In this document: piece by piece, positions 1-7,220 of the stretch
Position numbering within the stretch: position 1 is the first letter of the stretch
Layout: each line of letters begins with the position of its first letter
The notes under the pieces: model-generated
What the model was told of the DNA's origin: nothing
The model's input: only the letters and a program-made list of their open reading frames with translations
The model's database searches: none
DNA from: Planctomycetaceae bacterium
Lineage (GTDB): Bacteria; Planctomycetota; Planctomycetia; Pirellulales; Pirellulaceae
Length of the DNA stretch: 10,830 nt
Direction of reading: 5' to 3'
NCBI GenBank assembly: GCA_022614795.1
Contig: JAKEHX010000046.1
Coordinates: 1-10,830 of the forward strand
Program-made: the position numbers and the translations under genes

Positions 1-559
1 CGATCAGCCGCTGAAGGTTGGCCCGCACGGTGACGCGGGCCCGCACCTTGAGCTGAATGCCATTCTGGGCAATCGCTTCAAGATATTGTCCGCGAGCGGG
101 GCAATCGATCACTTTGGGATAAACGCTGGTCTGGACCGCCTCGAGGATGTTGCGGCCCGCCAGATCGATCGCCGTCGCTTCACGAAATGAAAGGCGGATG
201 ATCTTGGCTTTGTTAGCGGCAATCAGCGAGCGGACGACGAGCGGGACGTTGCCGCCGGCCAGGTAGTGCGCCTCCAGGGCTTTGCTCGTCATTCCCTGGT
301 CTTCGTCGAGCCCGGCCTGCACTGCCATGATCTTCGACTTGACGATCACGTCCTTATTGACCTTGCGAAAGGTCATGCCGATCAAATCGAAGATAGTGAT
401 TCCGGCCCCCGTGAGGAACGATTGAATCCAGAGGCGGAAGTAATTGGCAAAGACCGCCACGATGATCAGCAATATGAACAGCACGATGACGGCGCCGATC
501 ACGGCGGCCATGGGCAGCATCGTCTGCCAGACATCGTCCTGACCAAATACCAGGGGCAT
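1..559 (-). CDS. floA: Flotillin-like protein FloA (SPFH family), N-terminal part
   Basis: The first 186 codons of a gene running off the left edge. FloA is a membrane scaffold protein of bacterial lipid microdomains and is usually about 330 residues. A short N-terminus is followed by one strong membrane segment (about residues 15-39) and a second hydrophobic stretch (about 44-62), the hairpin-like anchor of this family. Then comes the start of the SPFH region, with the FloA signatures HYLAGGNV (98-105), LIAANKA (112-118), AIDLAGRNILEAVQTSV (130-146), PKVI (148-151) and KVRARVTVRANLQRLI (171-186). These match my memory of Bacillus YqfA/FloA closely. The ATG at 559 has TGAGG 9 nt upstream; an in-frame ATG at 568 lacks its own Shine-Dalgarno. 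A TTGACA/TACCAA promoter candidate lies about 50 nt upstream. The partner often found beside floA, an NfeD protein, would lie outside the window. Confidence 0.92.
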   Translation of the reverse strand, partial: MPLVFGQDDVWQTMLPMAAVIGAVIVLFILLIIVAVFANYFRLWIQSFLTGAGITIFDLIGMTFRKVNKDVIVKSKIMAVQAGLDEDQGMTSKALEAHYLAGGNVPLVVRSLIAANKAKIIRLSFREATAIDLAGRNILEAVQTSVYPKVIDCPARGQYLEAIAQNGIQLKVRARVTVRANLQRLI

Positions 560-606
560 GGACAGCATCCTCAAGAAAGGCGAATCTTCCGGCGAAAAGC
601 TACCCG

Positions 607-635
607 TTGGTATCCCACCCGCTGGTCATTGTCAA
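607..635 (-). promoter_or_regulatory. Candidate sigma70-type promoter of floA
   Basis: On the minus strand a perfect -35 hexamer, TTGACA (635-630), is followed after exactly 17 nt by TACCAA (612-607), a weak -10 matching 3 of 6 consensus positions. This would start transcription about 40 nt before the floA ATG. Consensus -35 and ideal spacing favour it; the weak -10 and a GC-rich genome do not. Confidence 0.4.
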
Positions 636-658
636 GCGAGTATGCCCTTCCTCTACTC

Positions 659-698
659 CTCGTTCTCGTTCTCGTCCTCGTCGTCGTCCTCGCCCTCG
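659..698. repeat. CTCGTY hexamer low-complexity tract
   Basis: Imperfect hexamers CTCGTT, CTCGTT, CTCGTC, then a CTCGTCGTCGTC block, CTCGCC and CTCGAA, in the divergent intergenic region between floA and the small zinc-ribbon gene. The two main hexamer variants are the same as in the tract at 10557-10598, and a purine-strand form occurs at 1190-1209. It lies upstream of the floA promoter candidate. The rest of 560-810 shows no convincing gene; a CATAAT at 772-777 could be a -10 for the zinc-ribbon gene but has no clear -35. Confidence 0.75.
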
Positions 699-810
699 AA
701 GTCGCTCCCGAGAGAGTTCAACTCGCTCTCGATGACCCTTCCCAAGGTTATCCTTGCCCCTGCGAATTACCCATAATGACAAGGACCGACGAGACCTTGG
801 GGTGCCAACA

Positions 811-1152
811 ATGCCGCTAATCAGTTGCCCGGAATGTGGACGCCAAATCTCGACGCAGGCCGAGGCGTGCCCGCAGTGCGGCCATCCCAATCAGCCTGGA
901 AAGCAATTTTCCGCGGGGCCGCGGTGCTATGCCTGTTCAGCAGCCGCCACCACGCGCTGCCAGAGCTGCGGCAAATTGAGCTGTGCAGTGCATTTGCAGA
1001 GCATTTACGTGTCGCACGGACATGGCGGGGCGTATGAGCTGCGGTGCGAAAGTTGCCATTCGACGGCGATGGTTTGGAAGGTTGTGGGATGGATTGTAGG
1101 CGCGATCGTTCTGTTTTTCGTTTTGATGTTCTTCTTTGGAATGATGCAGTAG
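811..1152 (+). CDS. Small zinc-ribbon protein with C-terminal membrane anchor
   Basis: A 113-residue protein that I cannot assign to a characterised family. Residues 5-21 hold a classic zinc ribbon (CPEC ... CPQCG), the zinc_ribbon_2 type seen in many membrane-anchored bacterial proteins. A second Cys/His cluster follows (CYAC, CQSCGKLSCAVH, CESC; about 38-82) and resembles a small B-box or double zinc-finger arrangement. Residues about 88-110 form one strongly hydrophobic helix, so the protein is probably tail-anchored with the zinc modules in the cytoplasm. I chose the ATG at 811 (MPLISCPECG) because it directly precedes the domain. An in-frame TTG at 754 would add 19 residues of unlikely sequence. 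The Shine-Dalgarno is weak (TTGGGG about 8 nt upstream). It diverges from floA and precedes a larger zinc-ribbon membrane protein by 130 nt. Confidence 0.82.
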   Translation: MPLISCPECGRQISTQAEACPQCGHPNQPGKQFSAGPRCYACSAAATTRCQSCGKLSCAVHLQSIYVSHGHGGAYELRCESCHSTAMVWKVVGWIVGAIVLFFVLMFFFGMMQ

Positions 1153-1167
1153 GTAATGCGCGTGGTC

Positions 1168-1183
1168 GCGGGTTAGAACCCGC
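1168..1183. repeat. Short perfect hairpin after the zinc-ribbon gene
   Basis: GCGGGTT-AG-AACCCGC is a perfect 7-bp stem 15 nt after the stop codon. No T-run follows, so intrinsic termination is doubtful; it could be a weak terminator or mRNA 3'-end stabiliser. A second short palindrome follows at 1210-1225, so the 130-nt gap holds at least two hairpins plus a GAGGAC-type tract at 1190-1209. Confidence 0.6.
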
Positions 1184-1209
1184 AATCGAGGACTAGGACG
1201 AGGAGGAAA

Positions 1210-1225
1210 TCGCCAACTCTGGCGA
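1210..1225. repeat. Short inverted repeat TCGCCA-ACTC-TGGCGA
   Basis: Perfect 6-bp arms with a 4-nt loop between the two zinc-ribbon genes, directly after the sequence AGGACGAGGAGGAAA (1195-1209). That 15-mer recurs exactly on the minus strand at 10567-10553, next to the lipoprotein start. Role unknown; it may be another of the dispersed short palindromes in this window. Confidence 0.5.
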
Positions 1226-1282
1226 CCAAAGCGCTGGCGGGAGTAGAATGTACTCGTCCTCCCGCTCCTCCGCTTCCGGCTC

Positions 1283-3181
1283 ATGTCCACACCCGCTTCT
1301 ACGAAAATCGCCTGCCCGCATTGCCAGGGGCAGGTCAAGTCGCCCGGCTTGCCGGCCGGATCGCAGGTGACCTGCCCGAAGTGCGGCAAGGCGTTCCGGC
1401 TGGGCGAGAAGGAGCCAGGAGCCAGGGGCCAGGGGCCAGGAGCCAGGGGTCGGGAGGGCGGGGCTCCCGCCGAGCCAAGGGCTAAGAGGTCAGAGGTCAG
1501 AAGCGAGGAGCGCAAGGCTCCTGCCGAGCCGACTCCAGCCCAGCCGCCCAAGCCGGTGTCGCAACGACCGCCGCAAGCGCGGCCGGCCGCACCCACGCCC
1601 AAGCCGCAGTTGCCACGGGCCCATCGCGGGACCCGGGGAACAGAAAGCTCGCCCGCCGCACCCCAGGCACCATCGGCGGCGTCACCGCAAGATCTTCAAA
1701 GTCACGCTCCGCCTGCACCCGTTGGTGAACGGGTCTCATCCGACGGCTATGTGCCGCTCGACTTCGAGACGGCGGCCCAGGCGACCCAGCCGGCCCATCA
1801 GCCGGCCGGTCCGCCATCGGGCCAGACTTCTTGGGCGCCGCCTGAACGCCCCACGACCGGCACGAAAACGATCGATCCGCTGATGCTCGGCCCGCAGCCG
1901 CGGCCCAAGCCGCCGCCGCCCAAGGAAGTGGCGGTCGTTTGCAAGCTCTGCGGCACGCGAATGCACGCCCCCTTGGAGAAGATCGGCGAGAAGATTCGAT
2001 GCCCCGATTGCCATTCGATCAGCGAAATCCTCGCGCCGAAGAAACCGCCGCCGCCCAAGAAGTCCGGCCCAACGCTCGACGACGCCCCTGACTTCGGACT
2101 GGGCGAGCCGGTCGAGCGGCCGGCTTACCGGCCCGTCGTAGCGCCGCGCGGCGAATACGCGGAGCTGGCCGAGTTCGATCCCTCGCAGCGCCCGCCCGGC
2201 TGGAGCCGGCCCGAGCGGCTGACTTCCACGGCCGCCTCGGCGACCGTCGAGGAGGAAGTGGACGACGAGGAGATTGTCGTTTCGGCGCCGGTCGAGCGGC
2301 TGGAGATCAAGCCCGACATTAAGCCGCTGCCGCCGCCCGATCCCGAGGACGACCTGTATGACGGTAAATTCGACGATGGCCTGATCGGCGATTGGGACGA
2401 CCGTAAAAAAACGCCGGACGCCTGGAAACGGGCTCCGCTGATGGTCGGGATTCTCGGTTTCCCGTTCCGTTTAGAAAATCTGCTCCGGATCATCCTCTAT
2501 GCAGCCGGCCTGGCGCTAATGGCGAACATGGTCCATGGCACGACGGCCGCGGCCAACTCCGACGACGCGTCGGCCAAGGTCTTCGCCATCGTGGGGAGCA
2601 TGTTTTCGGCCGTGGGCCTCGGCCTGCTCGTGACGTCGTTTGCCGCCGTGCTGTTCGCGATCGTGCAGGACACGGCCAACGGATCGAACGATGTGTCGAG
2701 CTTCCCCGATTGGAACATCGTCGATTGGGTCGCGACAAGCATGTACTTTCCCGCTGCCGCGTTCATCGCGGGGCTGCCCGGCTCGATTTTCACGGTCGCT
2801 CTGATCAGCAGCGGGCTCGATCCGACCTACGGCGCGTTTGCGGCCGTCGCGCCGCTGGCGCTGAGCTGGGTCGTGCTCTTTCCGCTGGTGCTCTATTCAA
2901 TGCTGGCCGAGGGCTCAATCATGGCCCCGTTTTCGACAGCGACTTACAAGAGCCTGCAAGCGGCGCCCGAAGGGTGGGTTTATTTCTATGTGTATGCCGC
3001 CATGCTGGGCGTGATGGGCTGCGCCGCCTTTGGGTTCGTCTGCTCCCACAGGTGGATTGTGAACATCATCGGCTCGGTCGGCGTGGTGTTCGTGGCCGTG
3101 CTCTACTGCCGGATTCTGGGCCGGATGATGTGGTATTGCGCGGAGAAGATGGCGCGGCTGGAGCGGCAGCGGGCAGAGTAG
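1283..3181 (+). CDS. Double zinc-ribbon (MJ0042-like) multi-pass membrane protein
   Basis: A 632-residue protein of unknown function. Residues 11-34 form a first zinc ribbon (C11xxC14 ... C31xxC34), of the MJ0042 type common at the N-terminus of planctomycete proteins. A Pro/Ala/Arg-rich, probably disordered linker covers about 43-215. A second ribbon follows (C220xxC223 ... C240xxC243), then an acidic segment (about 322-373). The C-terminal third has about six membrane segments (about 397-418, 432-462, 483-511, 516-540, 564-587, 590-612) and a short charged tail. The topology suggests zinc modules in the cytoplasm on an inner-membrane domain that I do not recognise. The ATG at 1283 is the only sensible start, yet no Shine-Dalgarno is visible because the upstream DNA is pyrimidine-rich. 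Heptamer tandem repeats at 1412-1453 and 1485-1505 encode part of the linker. The TAG stop overlaps a palindromic repeat. Confidence 0.85.
   Translation: MSTPASTKIACPHCQGQVKSPGLPAGSQVTCPKCGKAFRLGEKEPGARGQGPGARGREGGAPAEPRAKRSEVRSEERKAPAEPTPAQPPKPVSQRPPQARPAAPTPKPQLPRAHRGTRGTESSPAAPQAPSAASPQDLQSHAPPAPVGERVSSDGYVPLDFETAAQATQPAHQPAGPPSGQTSWAPPERPTTGTKTIDPLMLGPQPRPKPPPPKEVAVVCKLCGTRMHAPLEKIGEKIRCPDCHSISEILAPKKPPPPKKSGPTLDDAPDFGLGEPVERPAYRPVVAPRGEYAELAEFDPSQRPPGWSRPERLTSTAASATVEEEVDDEEIVVSAPVERLEIKPDIKPLPPPDPEDDLYDGKFDDGLIGDWDDRKKTPDAWKRAPLMVGILGFPFRLENLLRIILYAAGLALMANMVHGTTAAANSDDASAKVFAIVGSMFSAVGLGLLVTSFAAVLFAIVQDTANGSNDVSSFPDWNIVDWVATSMYFPAAAFIAGLPGSIFTVALISSGLDPTYGAFAAVAPLALSWVVLFPLVLYSMLAEGSIMAPFSTATYKSLQAAPEGWVYFYVYAAMLGVMGCAAFGFVCSHRWIVNIIGSVGVVFVAVLYCRILGRMMWYCAEKMARLERQRAE
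1412..1453. repeat. GRGCCAG heptamer tandem repeat inside a coding region
   Basis: Five consecutive heptamers (GAGCCAG, GAGCCAG, GGGCCAG, GGGCCAG, GAGCCAG), followed by the diverged GGGTCGG. They lie just after the first zinc ribbon of the 632-aa membrane protein. The period of 7 is not a multiple of three, so the encoded peptide (EPGARGQGPGARG) repeats only every three units, and a change by one unit would shift the frame. Confidence 0.9.
1485..1505. repeat. AGAGGTC heptamer repeat inside a coding region
   Basis: Two exact AGAGGTC units and a diverged third (AGAAGCG), about 30 nt after the GRGCCAG array and in the same linker-coding stretch. The heptamer period and the internal CAG resemble the GRGCCAG array and the GGGTTCA repeat at 10599-10622. 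Confidence 0.7.
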
Positions 3182-3201
3182 GCCCACACTCCGTGTGGGC
3201 C
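3181..3201. repeat. Palindrome overlapping the stop codon of the zinc-ribbon membrane gene
   Basis: GGCCCACAC-TCC-GTGTGGGCC is a perfect 9-bp stem with a 3-nt loop. Its first base is the last base of the TAG stop. The core CACACTCCGTGTG resembles the arms of the element at 7221-7274. It could fold at the mRNA 3' end, but no T-tract follows, so a classical intrinsic terminator is not supported. Confidence 0.8.
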
Positions 3202-3313
3202 AGACGCGCATGAGAATGCCGCACATAATTTTCGGGTAAGGAAAGCTACTTCATATAACCAACCGAGTTATGATGGGTCCGTTTCCAGGGGCCTCTCCAT
3301 TCAGGTGCACGCC

Positions 3314-4135
3314 ATGTTTCGACTGCCTCGTCCGTGGCCGGTTTGCGCGCTGTTGATTTTTTTCGCTCCCTCCATCGCTACCGCTGCCGATCGCCTGGTG
3401 AGTGTTTCTGGCAGCGGTCGGGTTTCGGCCCCGCCCGATGAGGTCGTCATCAAGATTCAGTTTTCCACGGTCGACGACGACCTGGTCCGGGTCCGCGCCG
3501 ACAGCGACAAGCAGCTCAAAGCGATCCTCGATCTGGCACAAAAGCAAGGCGCCAAGCCGGGCGATTACGACGTAAGCAGCCTGAAGTTGGAGCTGTCGTT
3601 CAACGAACAATTGAAGCGGCAGGTTTATGAAGTGCAGCGCGAGCTGTCGGTCAAGCTGGGCGTGCTGGCAAATCTGAACCCACTGCTCGCCGACTTGCTC
3701 AAGTTGTCGGACATCCGGATCGGGAGCATCACGTTTGGTTCGAGCAAGTCCCGCGACTATGAGATGGAAGCGCGCCGCCGTGCGGTGGCTGACGCCAAGG
3801 AAACTGCCGCGCATCTGGCCATGCTCGCGGAGCTGAAATTGGGCAAGGCCCGGCAAATCTCGGCGTTCAACCAGGCGATTCGCCCCTTCGTTACCAGCGT
3901 GATTCCCGTTGTCGGACAAGCCGACCCGTTCGCACCGCGCCGGGCTTCTGCCGCCCGACCGCGTTCATCTTCCCAGGCAGCCGCCGCAGTGGAAGGACCA
4001 GGCGGCGTGGAGTTTGTCGTCGCTCAGGCAGGCGGCGGACAGGTCGCTGGCAATGCGGCCAACGATGAAGCTTTCGGACTGGGGCTGATCGAGTTTACCG
4101 CCGACGTGTCGATCGAATTTGAATTGGTCGAATGA
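3314..4135 (+). CDS. Exported SIMPL-domain (DUF541) protein
   Basis: A 273-residue protein. An N-terminal signal peptide (hydrophobic core about 9-22, likely cleavage after ATA, before AD at 25-26) is followed by a SIMPL/DUF541 domain. The domain starts with the typical strand LVSVSGSGRVSAPPDEVVI (28-46) and ends with the typical closing strand FTADVSIEFEL (261-271). A low-complexity Ala/Pro/Arg insert at about 205-250 interrupts it near the end. SIMPL proteins (BP26 of Brucella, YggE of E. coli) are periplasmic or surface oligomers linked loosely to stress tolerance; no biochemical role can be read here. I chose the ATG at 3314 because AGG lies 8 nt upstream; a GTG at 3305 would add three residues. 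Weak -10-like hexamers lie upstream (TATAAC 3254-3259, TATGAT 3269-3274) without good -35 boxes. Confidence 0.85.
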   Translation: MFRLPRPWPVCALLIFFAPSIATAADRLVSVSGSGRVSAPPDEVVIKIQFSTVDDDLVRVRADSDKQLKAILDLAQKQGAKPGDYDVSSLKLELSFNEQLKRQVYEVQRELSVKLGVLANLNPLLADLLKLSDIRIGSITFGSSKSRDYEMEARRRAVADAKETAAHLAMLAELKLGKARQISAFNQAIRPFVTSVIPVVGQADPFAPRRASAARPRSSSQAAAAVEGPGGVEFVVAQAGGGQVAGNAANDEAFGLGLIEFTADVSIEFELVE

Positions 4136-4226
4136 GCTGGTGCACTTGGGAGTTGTATGGACCTGCATCTCAAACCGTGTGACCCCGACTTTGGTGGAGA
4201 TTTGCAACGATCTGCTTCATGCGACA

Positions 4227-5078
4227 ATGCACCCGATGTCCGCCACAACGGATATGACAATTCGCGTGGTTGCGTTTGCCGGTGTGCTGGCAGCGATGTG
4301 GATCTGGGAATGGCTGCTACCAAAGCGAAAGCAGACCTGTCGCCAGCCCCAGCGCTGGCTCAGCAATCTGGGCCTCGTGGCAATCAACAGCGTCCTGGCG
4401 CGACTGGCCGTGCCGCTGTCGGCCGTGGCAGCCGCGGAACTCGCCGCGCGGCAGGGCTGGGGAGTCTTGGTGTGGCTCAATGGGCCGGCGTGGCTGGAAT
4501 TCATCATCGGGCTGGTGCTATTGGACCTCGCCCTGTACTTGCAACATGTGATGTTCCACGCGGTCCCCGCGCTGTGGCGGCTGCACATGGTCCATCACGC
4601 CGACCTCGACTTCGATGCCACGACAGGCCTGAGATTCCACACGCTGGAGATTGTGCTTTCACTGGGGCTCAAATGCGGAGTCGTGCTCGCGCTCGGGCCA
4701 TCCCCCTGGACGGTGCTCGTCTTCGAGGTTCTCCTGAACGCGACATCGATCTTCAATCACAGCAACGTGCGGATGCCGGCCTGGCTTGACCGGCTCTTGA
4801 GACTAGTGGTCGTCACGCCCGATATGCACCGGGTCCATCACAGCGCTTTGTCGCGCGAGACGAACAGCAATTTCGGCTTCAACCTCCCGTGGTGGGATCG
4901 CTGGCTGGGCACTTACCGCGCCCAGCCAGAGATCGGCCACGAGCAAATGACGATTGGCCTTGCGCACCTGCGCGATGAGCGGCGGACCGAGCGGCTGCAC
5001 TGGATGCTTGTCCTGCCTTTCCTGCATGGACCGGGCGCGTATCCGATCGTGGGCGGCGATAAGCGCAAAGCCGACTAG
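4227..5078 (+). CDS. Membrane fatty acid hydroxylase / sterol desaturase family protein
   Basis: A 283-residue member of the membrane di-iron fatty acid hydroxylase superfamily. These enzymes use O2 and reductant to hydroxylate or desaturate lipid or sterol substrates. All histidine clusters are present: HVMFH (107-111), HMVHH (120-124), NHS (177-179) and MHRVHH (200-205). The NFGFNLPWWDRWLGTY segment near the C-terminus is also typical. Hydrophobic segments lie at about 12-28, 44-66, 88-105, 140-157 and 161-172. The substrate cannot be deduced. The start is uncertain: ATGs at 4227, 4236 and 4254 are in frame and none has a good Shine-Dalgarno; 4254 would place the first membrane segment right at the N-terminus. 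It follows the SIMPL gene by about 90 nt and precedes the dehydrogenase by 12 nt, so it probably forms a transcription unit with the latter. Confidence 0.85.
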   Translation: MHPMSATTDMTIRVVAFAGVLAAMWIWEWLLPKRKQTCRQPQRWLSNLGLVAINSVLARLAVPLSAVAAAELAARQGWGVLVWLNGPAWLEFIIGLVLLDLALYLQHVMFHAVPALWRLHMVHHADLDFDATTGLRFHTLEIVLSLGLKCGVVLALGPSPWTVLVFEVLLNATSIFNHSNVRMPAWLDRLLRLVVVTPDMHRVHHSALSRETNSNFGFNLPWWDRWLGTYRAQPEIGHEQMTIGLAHLRDERRTERLHWMLVLPFLHGPGAYPIVGGDKRKAD

Positions 5079-5090
5079 CGGAGCACATTC

Positions 5091-5873
5091 ATGGACCTGC
5101 ACCTAAGCGGTCGCGTGATTCTGGTTTCGGGCGGGGCGAAGGGCATTGGCGAGGCCATCTGCCGCGTGCTGGCTGCGGAAGGTGCTGTGCCCGTGATCAT
5201 TGGCCGCAATCCGGCGGATAACGACAAGGTCGTGGCTGAAATCCAGCGATCAGGCGGGCACGCATTTGCTGTCACCGCCGAGCTGACACGGACGGACCAG
5301 TGCCAGCGCGCGGTTGACGAGGCACGGGACAAATTCGGCCGAATCGACGGCCTGGTGAACAACGCCGGCATCAATGACGGCGTCAACCTGGAGCACGGCG
5401 ACACCGAGCGCTTCCTGGCGTCACTTCGCAAGAACCTGATCCACTACTACGAGCTGGCCCATTTCGCCTTGCCGGAGCTGAAGAAGAGCCGCGGCGCGAT
5501 CGTCAACATCGGCTCGAAAGTGGCCGAGACGGGCCAGGGGGGCACATCGGCCTATGCCGCGGCCAACGGCGGGCGCAGCGCCCTGACGCGGGAATGGGCG
5601 GTCGAGTTGGCGAAGTACGATATTCGCGTGAACGCGGTGATCGTTGCCGAATGCTGGACGCCGATGTATGCCAAGTGGCTCTCGTCGCAGTCCGATCCGG
5701 CCGCTGCTCGCCGGCAGATCGAACAGCGGATTCCGCTGGGCCACCGGATGACGACCGGAGAAGAAATCGCCCACGCGGTCGCGTTCTTCCTCTCCGATCG
5801 CTCCAGCCACACGACGGGTCAGCTCATCCATGTCGATGGGGGCTACGTGCATCTGGACCGGGCGATCGGTTGA
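5091..5873 (+). CDS. Short-chain dehydrogenase/reductase, possibly L-fucose dehydrogenase-like
   Basis: A 260-residue classical-length SDR, an NAD(P)-dependent oxidoreductase with a Rossmann fold. Visible motifs are the nucleotide-binding GGAKGIG (14-20), NNAG (90-93), the catalytic-serine region IVNIGS (S142), the catalytic tyrosine Y155 in TSAYAAANGG, and the C-terminal GQLIHVDGGYVH. The lysine expected four residues after the tyrosine is asparagine (N159, AAC at 5565-5567), unusual for this superfamily. The opening MDLHLSGRVILVSGGAKGIGEAI and the stretch ALTREWAVELAKYDIRVNAVI remind me of bacterial proteins annotated as L-fucose dehydrogenase, so the sugar substrate is a tentative guess. 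CGGAG lies 7 nt before the ATG. Coupling to the hydroxylase (12-nt gap) suggests joint expression. The stop is only 7 nt from the stop of the convergent aldose epimerase. Confidence 0.85.
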   Translation: MDLHLSGRVILVSGGAKGIGEAICRVLAAEGAVPVIIGRNPADNDKVVAEIQRSGGHAFAVTAELTRTDQCQRAVDEARDKFGRIDGLVNNAGINDGVNLEHGDTERFLASLRKNLIHYYELAHFALPELKKSRGAIVNIGSKVAETGQGGTSAYAAANGGRSALTREWAVELAKYDIRVNAVIVAECWTPMYAKWLSSQSDPAAARRQIEQRIPLGHRMTTGEEIAHAVAFFLSDRSSHTTGQLIHVDGGYVHLDRAIG

Positions 5874-5880
5874 AGCAGTG

Positions 5881-7122
5881 CTACGGCTCCACCGAAAACT
5901 TATGCACCGTCGTCGAGCGGTACGTCTCACCCGGCTTCAGGACGGTCGAGGGAAAGCTCGGCTGGTTGGGCGAATCGGGATAGTGCTGCGTTTCGAGGCA
6001 GAAAGCGTCGTGCTGTTTGTAGCCTCCTTCGCCCGCGCCGCCACCGAGGAAGTTGCCGCAGTAAAGCTGCACGCCCGGCTCGGTCGTGAGAATCTCCATT
6101 ACGCGGCCGCTGGCCGGGTCCTTCGCCTTGGCCGCCAGCTCCAGCTTCCCCTGCTGGCCGCGCAGAACGAAGCAATGGTCGTAGCCTTTCGTTTTGTGCG
6201 GGTCCTTCTTCAGCTCGTCGATCCGCTCGCCAATCGCGTGCGGTGTCGTGAAGTCGAACGGCGTCCCCTTGACGTCGGCCAGCTTGCCGGTCGGGATCGA
6301 CGTGTCGTCGATCGGCAGATACTTGTCGGCGGCCAGCGTCAGCTCGTGCCTCAGGATCGTGCCGCTTCCCGCGCCGGCCAGATTCCAGTAGGCGTGGTTG
6401 GTGAGGTTGACGACGGTCGCCTTGTCTGTCTTCGCTTCGTAATCGATCTTCAGCTCGTTATTGAGTGTCAGTGTGTACGTCGTGGTGACGTCTAGTTTGC
6501 CGGGATAGCCCTCTTCGCCGTCGGGGCTCGTGTAGGTGAATTTCACGCTGACCGAATCGGCCGTCTTGGACGGCGAGGCCTTCCACAACACGGCGTCGAA
6601 CCCTTTGATGCCGCCGTGCAGGTGGTTCGGGCCGTTGTTGGTGGCCAGCGAATACTCCTTGCCGTCGAGCTTGAACTTGCCGCTGGCGATGCGGTTGCCA
6701 TAGCGGCCCACGGTCGAGCCGAAATAGGGATGCCGCTCCAGATAGCCCGCGAGCGCCGGAAAGCCGAGGGTGATGTTCGCCGTCTTGCCCGCCTTGTCGG
6801 GCGTTTCGACGCTGATCAGCGTCGCGCCGTAATCGATCAGGCGGACCTTGATGCCGCGGCTGTTGGTGAGCGTGAAGACGGTCACTTCCTTGCCGTCCTT
6901 GGTCTTGCCGAAAGGCTTCGATTCAACGTTGAGCATGGGAGCAATGAGACCTGTTTCGGGGCCGCGGACGACTTTTGGCTCTTGAAGTGCTGTGCCGGTC
7001 AATTTGGGCGGCGGCTGCTGGGCGTGGGCTTGTGGGACATAGGCATGCGGTGCCACACCTGCGGCGATCACGAAGCAGGCGATTCTAACGGCAGGCGGCA
7101 GGCTGCGAATCAGGCGCGGCAT
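5881..7122 (-). CDS. galM: Exported aldose 1-epimerase (galactose mutarotase)
   Basis: A 413-residue protein interconverting alpha and beta anomers of sugars such as galactose or glucose. Family motifs run in order: GRYGNRIASGKF (139-150), NHLHGG (166-171), the catalytic-histidine region NLTNHAYWNL (H243), GYDHCF (313-318), YCGNFLGG (354-361) and CLETQHYPDSPNQPSFPST (E377 as likely catalytic base). Residues 1-34 form a signal peptide (positive MPRLIR, hydrophobic core, cleavage near AHA/QQ), so it probably acts outside the cytoplasm, unlike most GalM proteins. That fits extracytoplasmic carbohydrate processing in planctomycetes. The ATG at 7122 has AGGA 8 nt upstream; a longer frame from 7230 would add 36 residues reaching into a repeat element and is unlikely. 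It is convergent with the SDR gene and divergent from the sigma factor gene. Confidence 0.93.
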   Translation of the reverse strand: MPRLIRSLPPAVRIACFVIAAGVAPHAYVPQAHAQQPPPKLTGTALQEPKVVRGPETGLIAPMLNVESKPFGKTKDGKEVTVFTLTNSRGIKVRLIDYGATLISVETPDKAGKTANITLGFPALAGYLERHPYFGSTVGRYGNRIASGKFKLDGKEYSLATNNGPNHLHGGIKGFDAVLWKASPSKTADSVSVKFTYTSPDGEEGYPGKLDVTTTYTLTLNNELKIDYEAKTDKATVVNLTNHAYWNLAGAGSGTILRHELTLAADKYLPIDDTSIPTGKLADVKGTPFDFTTPHAIGERIDELKKDPHKTKGYDHCFVLRGQQGKLELAAKAKDPASGRVMEILTTEPGVQLYCGNFLGGGAGEGGYKQHDAFCLETQHYPDSPNQPSFPSTVLKPGETYRSTTVHKFSVEP

Positions 7123-7165
7123 GGCGAAATTCCTGGGAAGGCGACAGGCGGGACGAGATGCGTCG

Positions 7166-7195
7166 ATTATGAAGCATTCAGGCGACATGCTGCAA
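7166..7195 (-). promoter_or_regulatory. Candidate promoter of galM
   Basis: On the minus strand TTGCAG (7195-7190) and CATAAT (7171-7166) are separated by 18 nt. The -10 matches 5 of 6 consensus bases, the -35 only 3 of 6. The start of transcription would lie about 37 nt before the galM ATG. Position and -10 quality support it; nothing confirms activity. Confidence 0.42.
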
Positions 7196-7220
7196 GTCTC
7201 GCCGCGGCAAGGGTTTAGTT

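Noticed and set aside
266..820. Plus-strand open frame of 184 codons over the floA region
   Set aside because: It is antisense to the well-supported floA frame, its product is low-complexity, and its end is built from the CTCGTY repeat tract.
937..1602. Minus-strand open frame of 221 codons
   Set aside because: It lies antisense to both zinc-ribbon genes and its product is compositional shadow sequence with no domain.
3181..3201. Classical rho-independent terminator after the 632-aa gene
   Set aside because: The stem is strong but is followed by CAGACGCGC and not by a T-run, so only a palindrome is claimed.
3251..3919. Minus-strand open frame of 222 codons
   Set aside because: Antisense to the SIMPL gene, whose signal peptide and domain are clear.
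5830..6495. Plus-strand open frame of 221 codons
   Set aside because: It overlaps the galM gene in antisense; galM has clear catalytic motifs and this frame has none.
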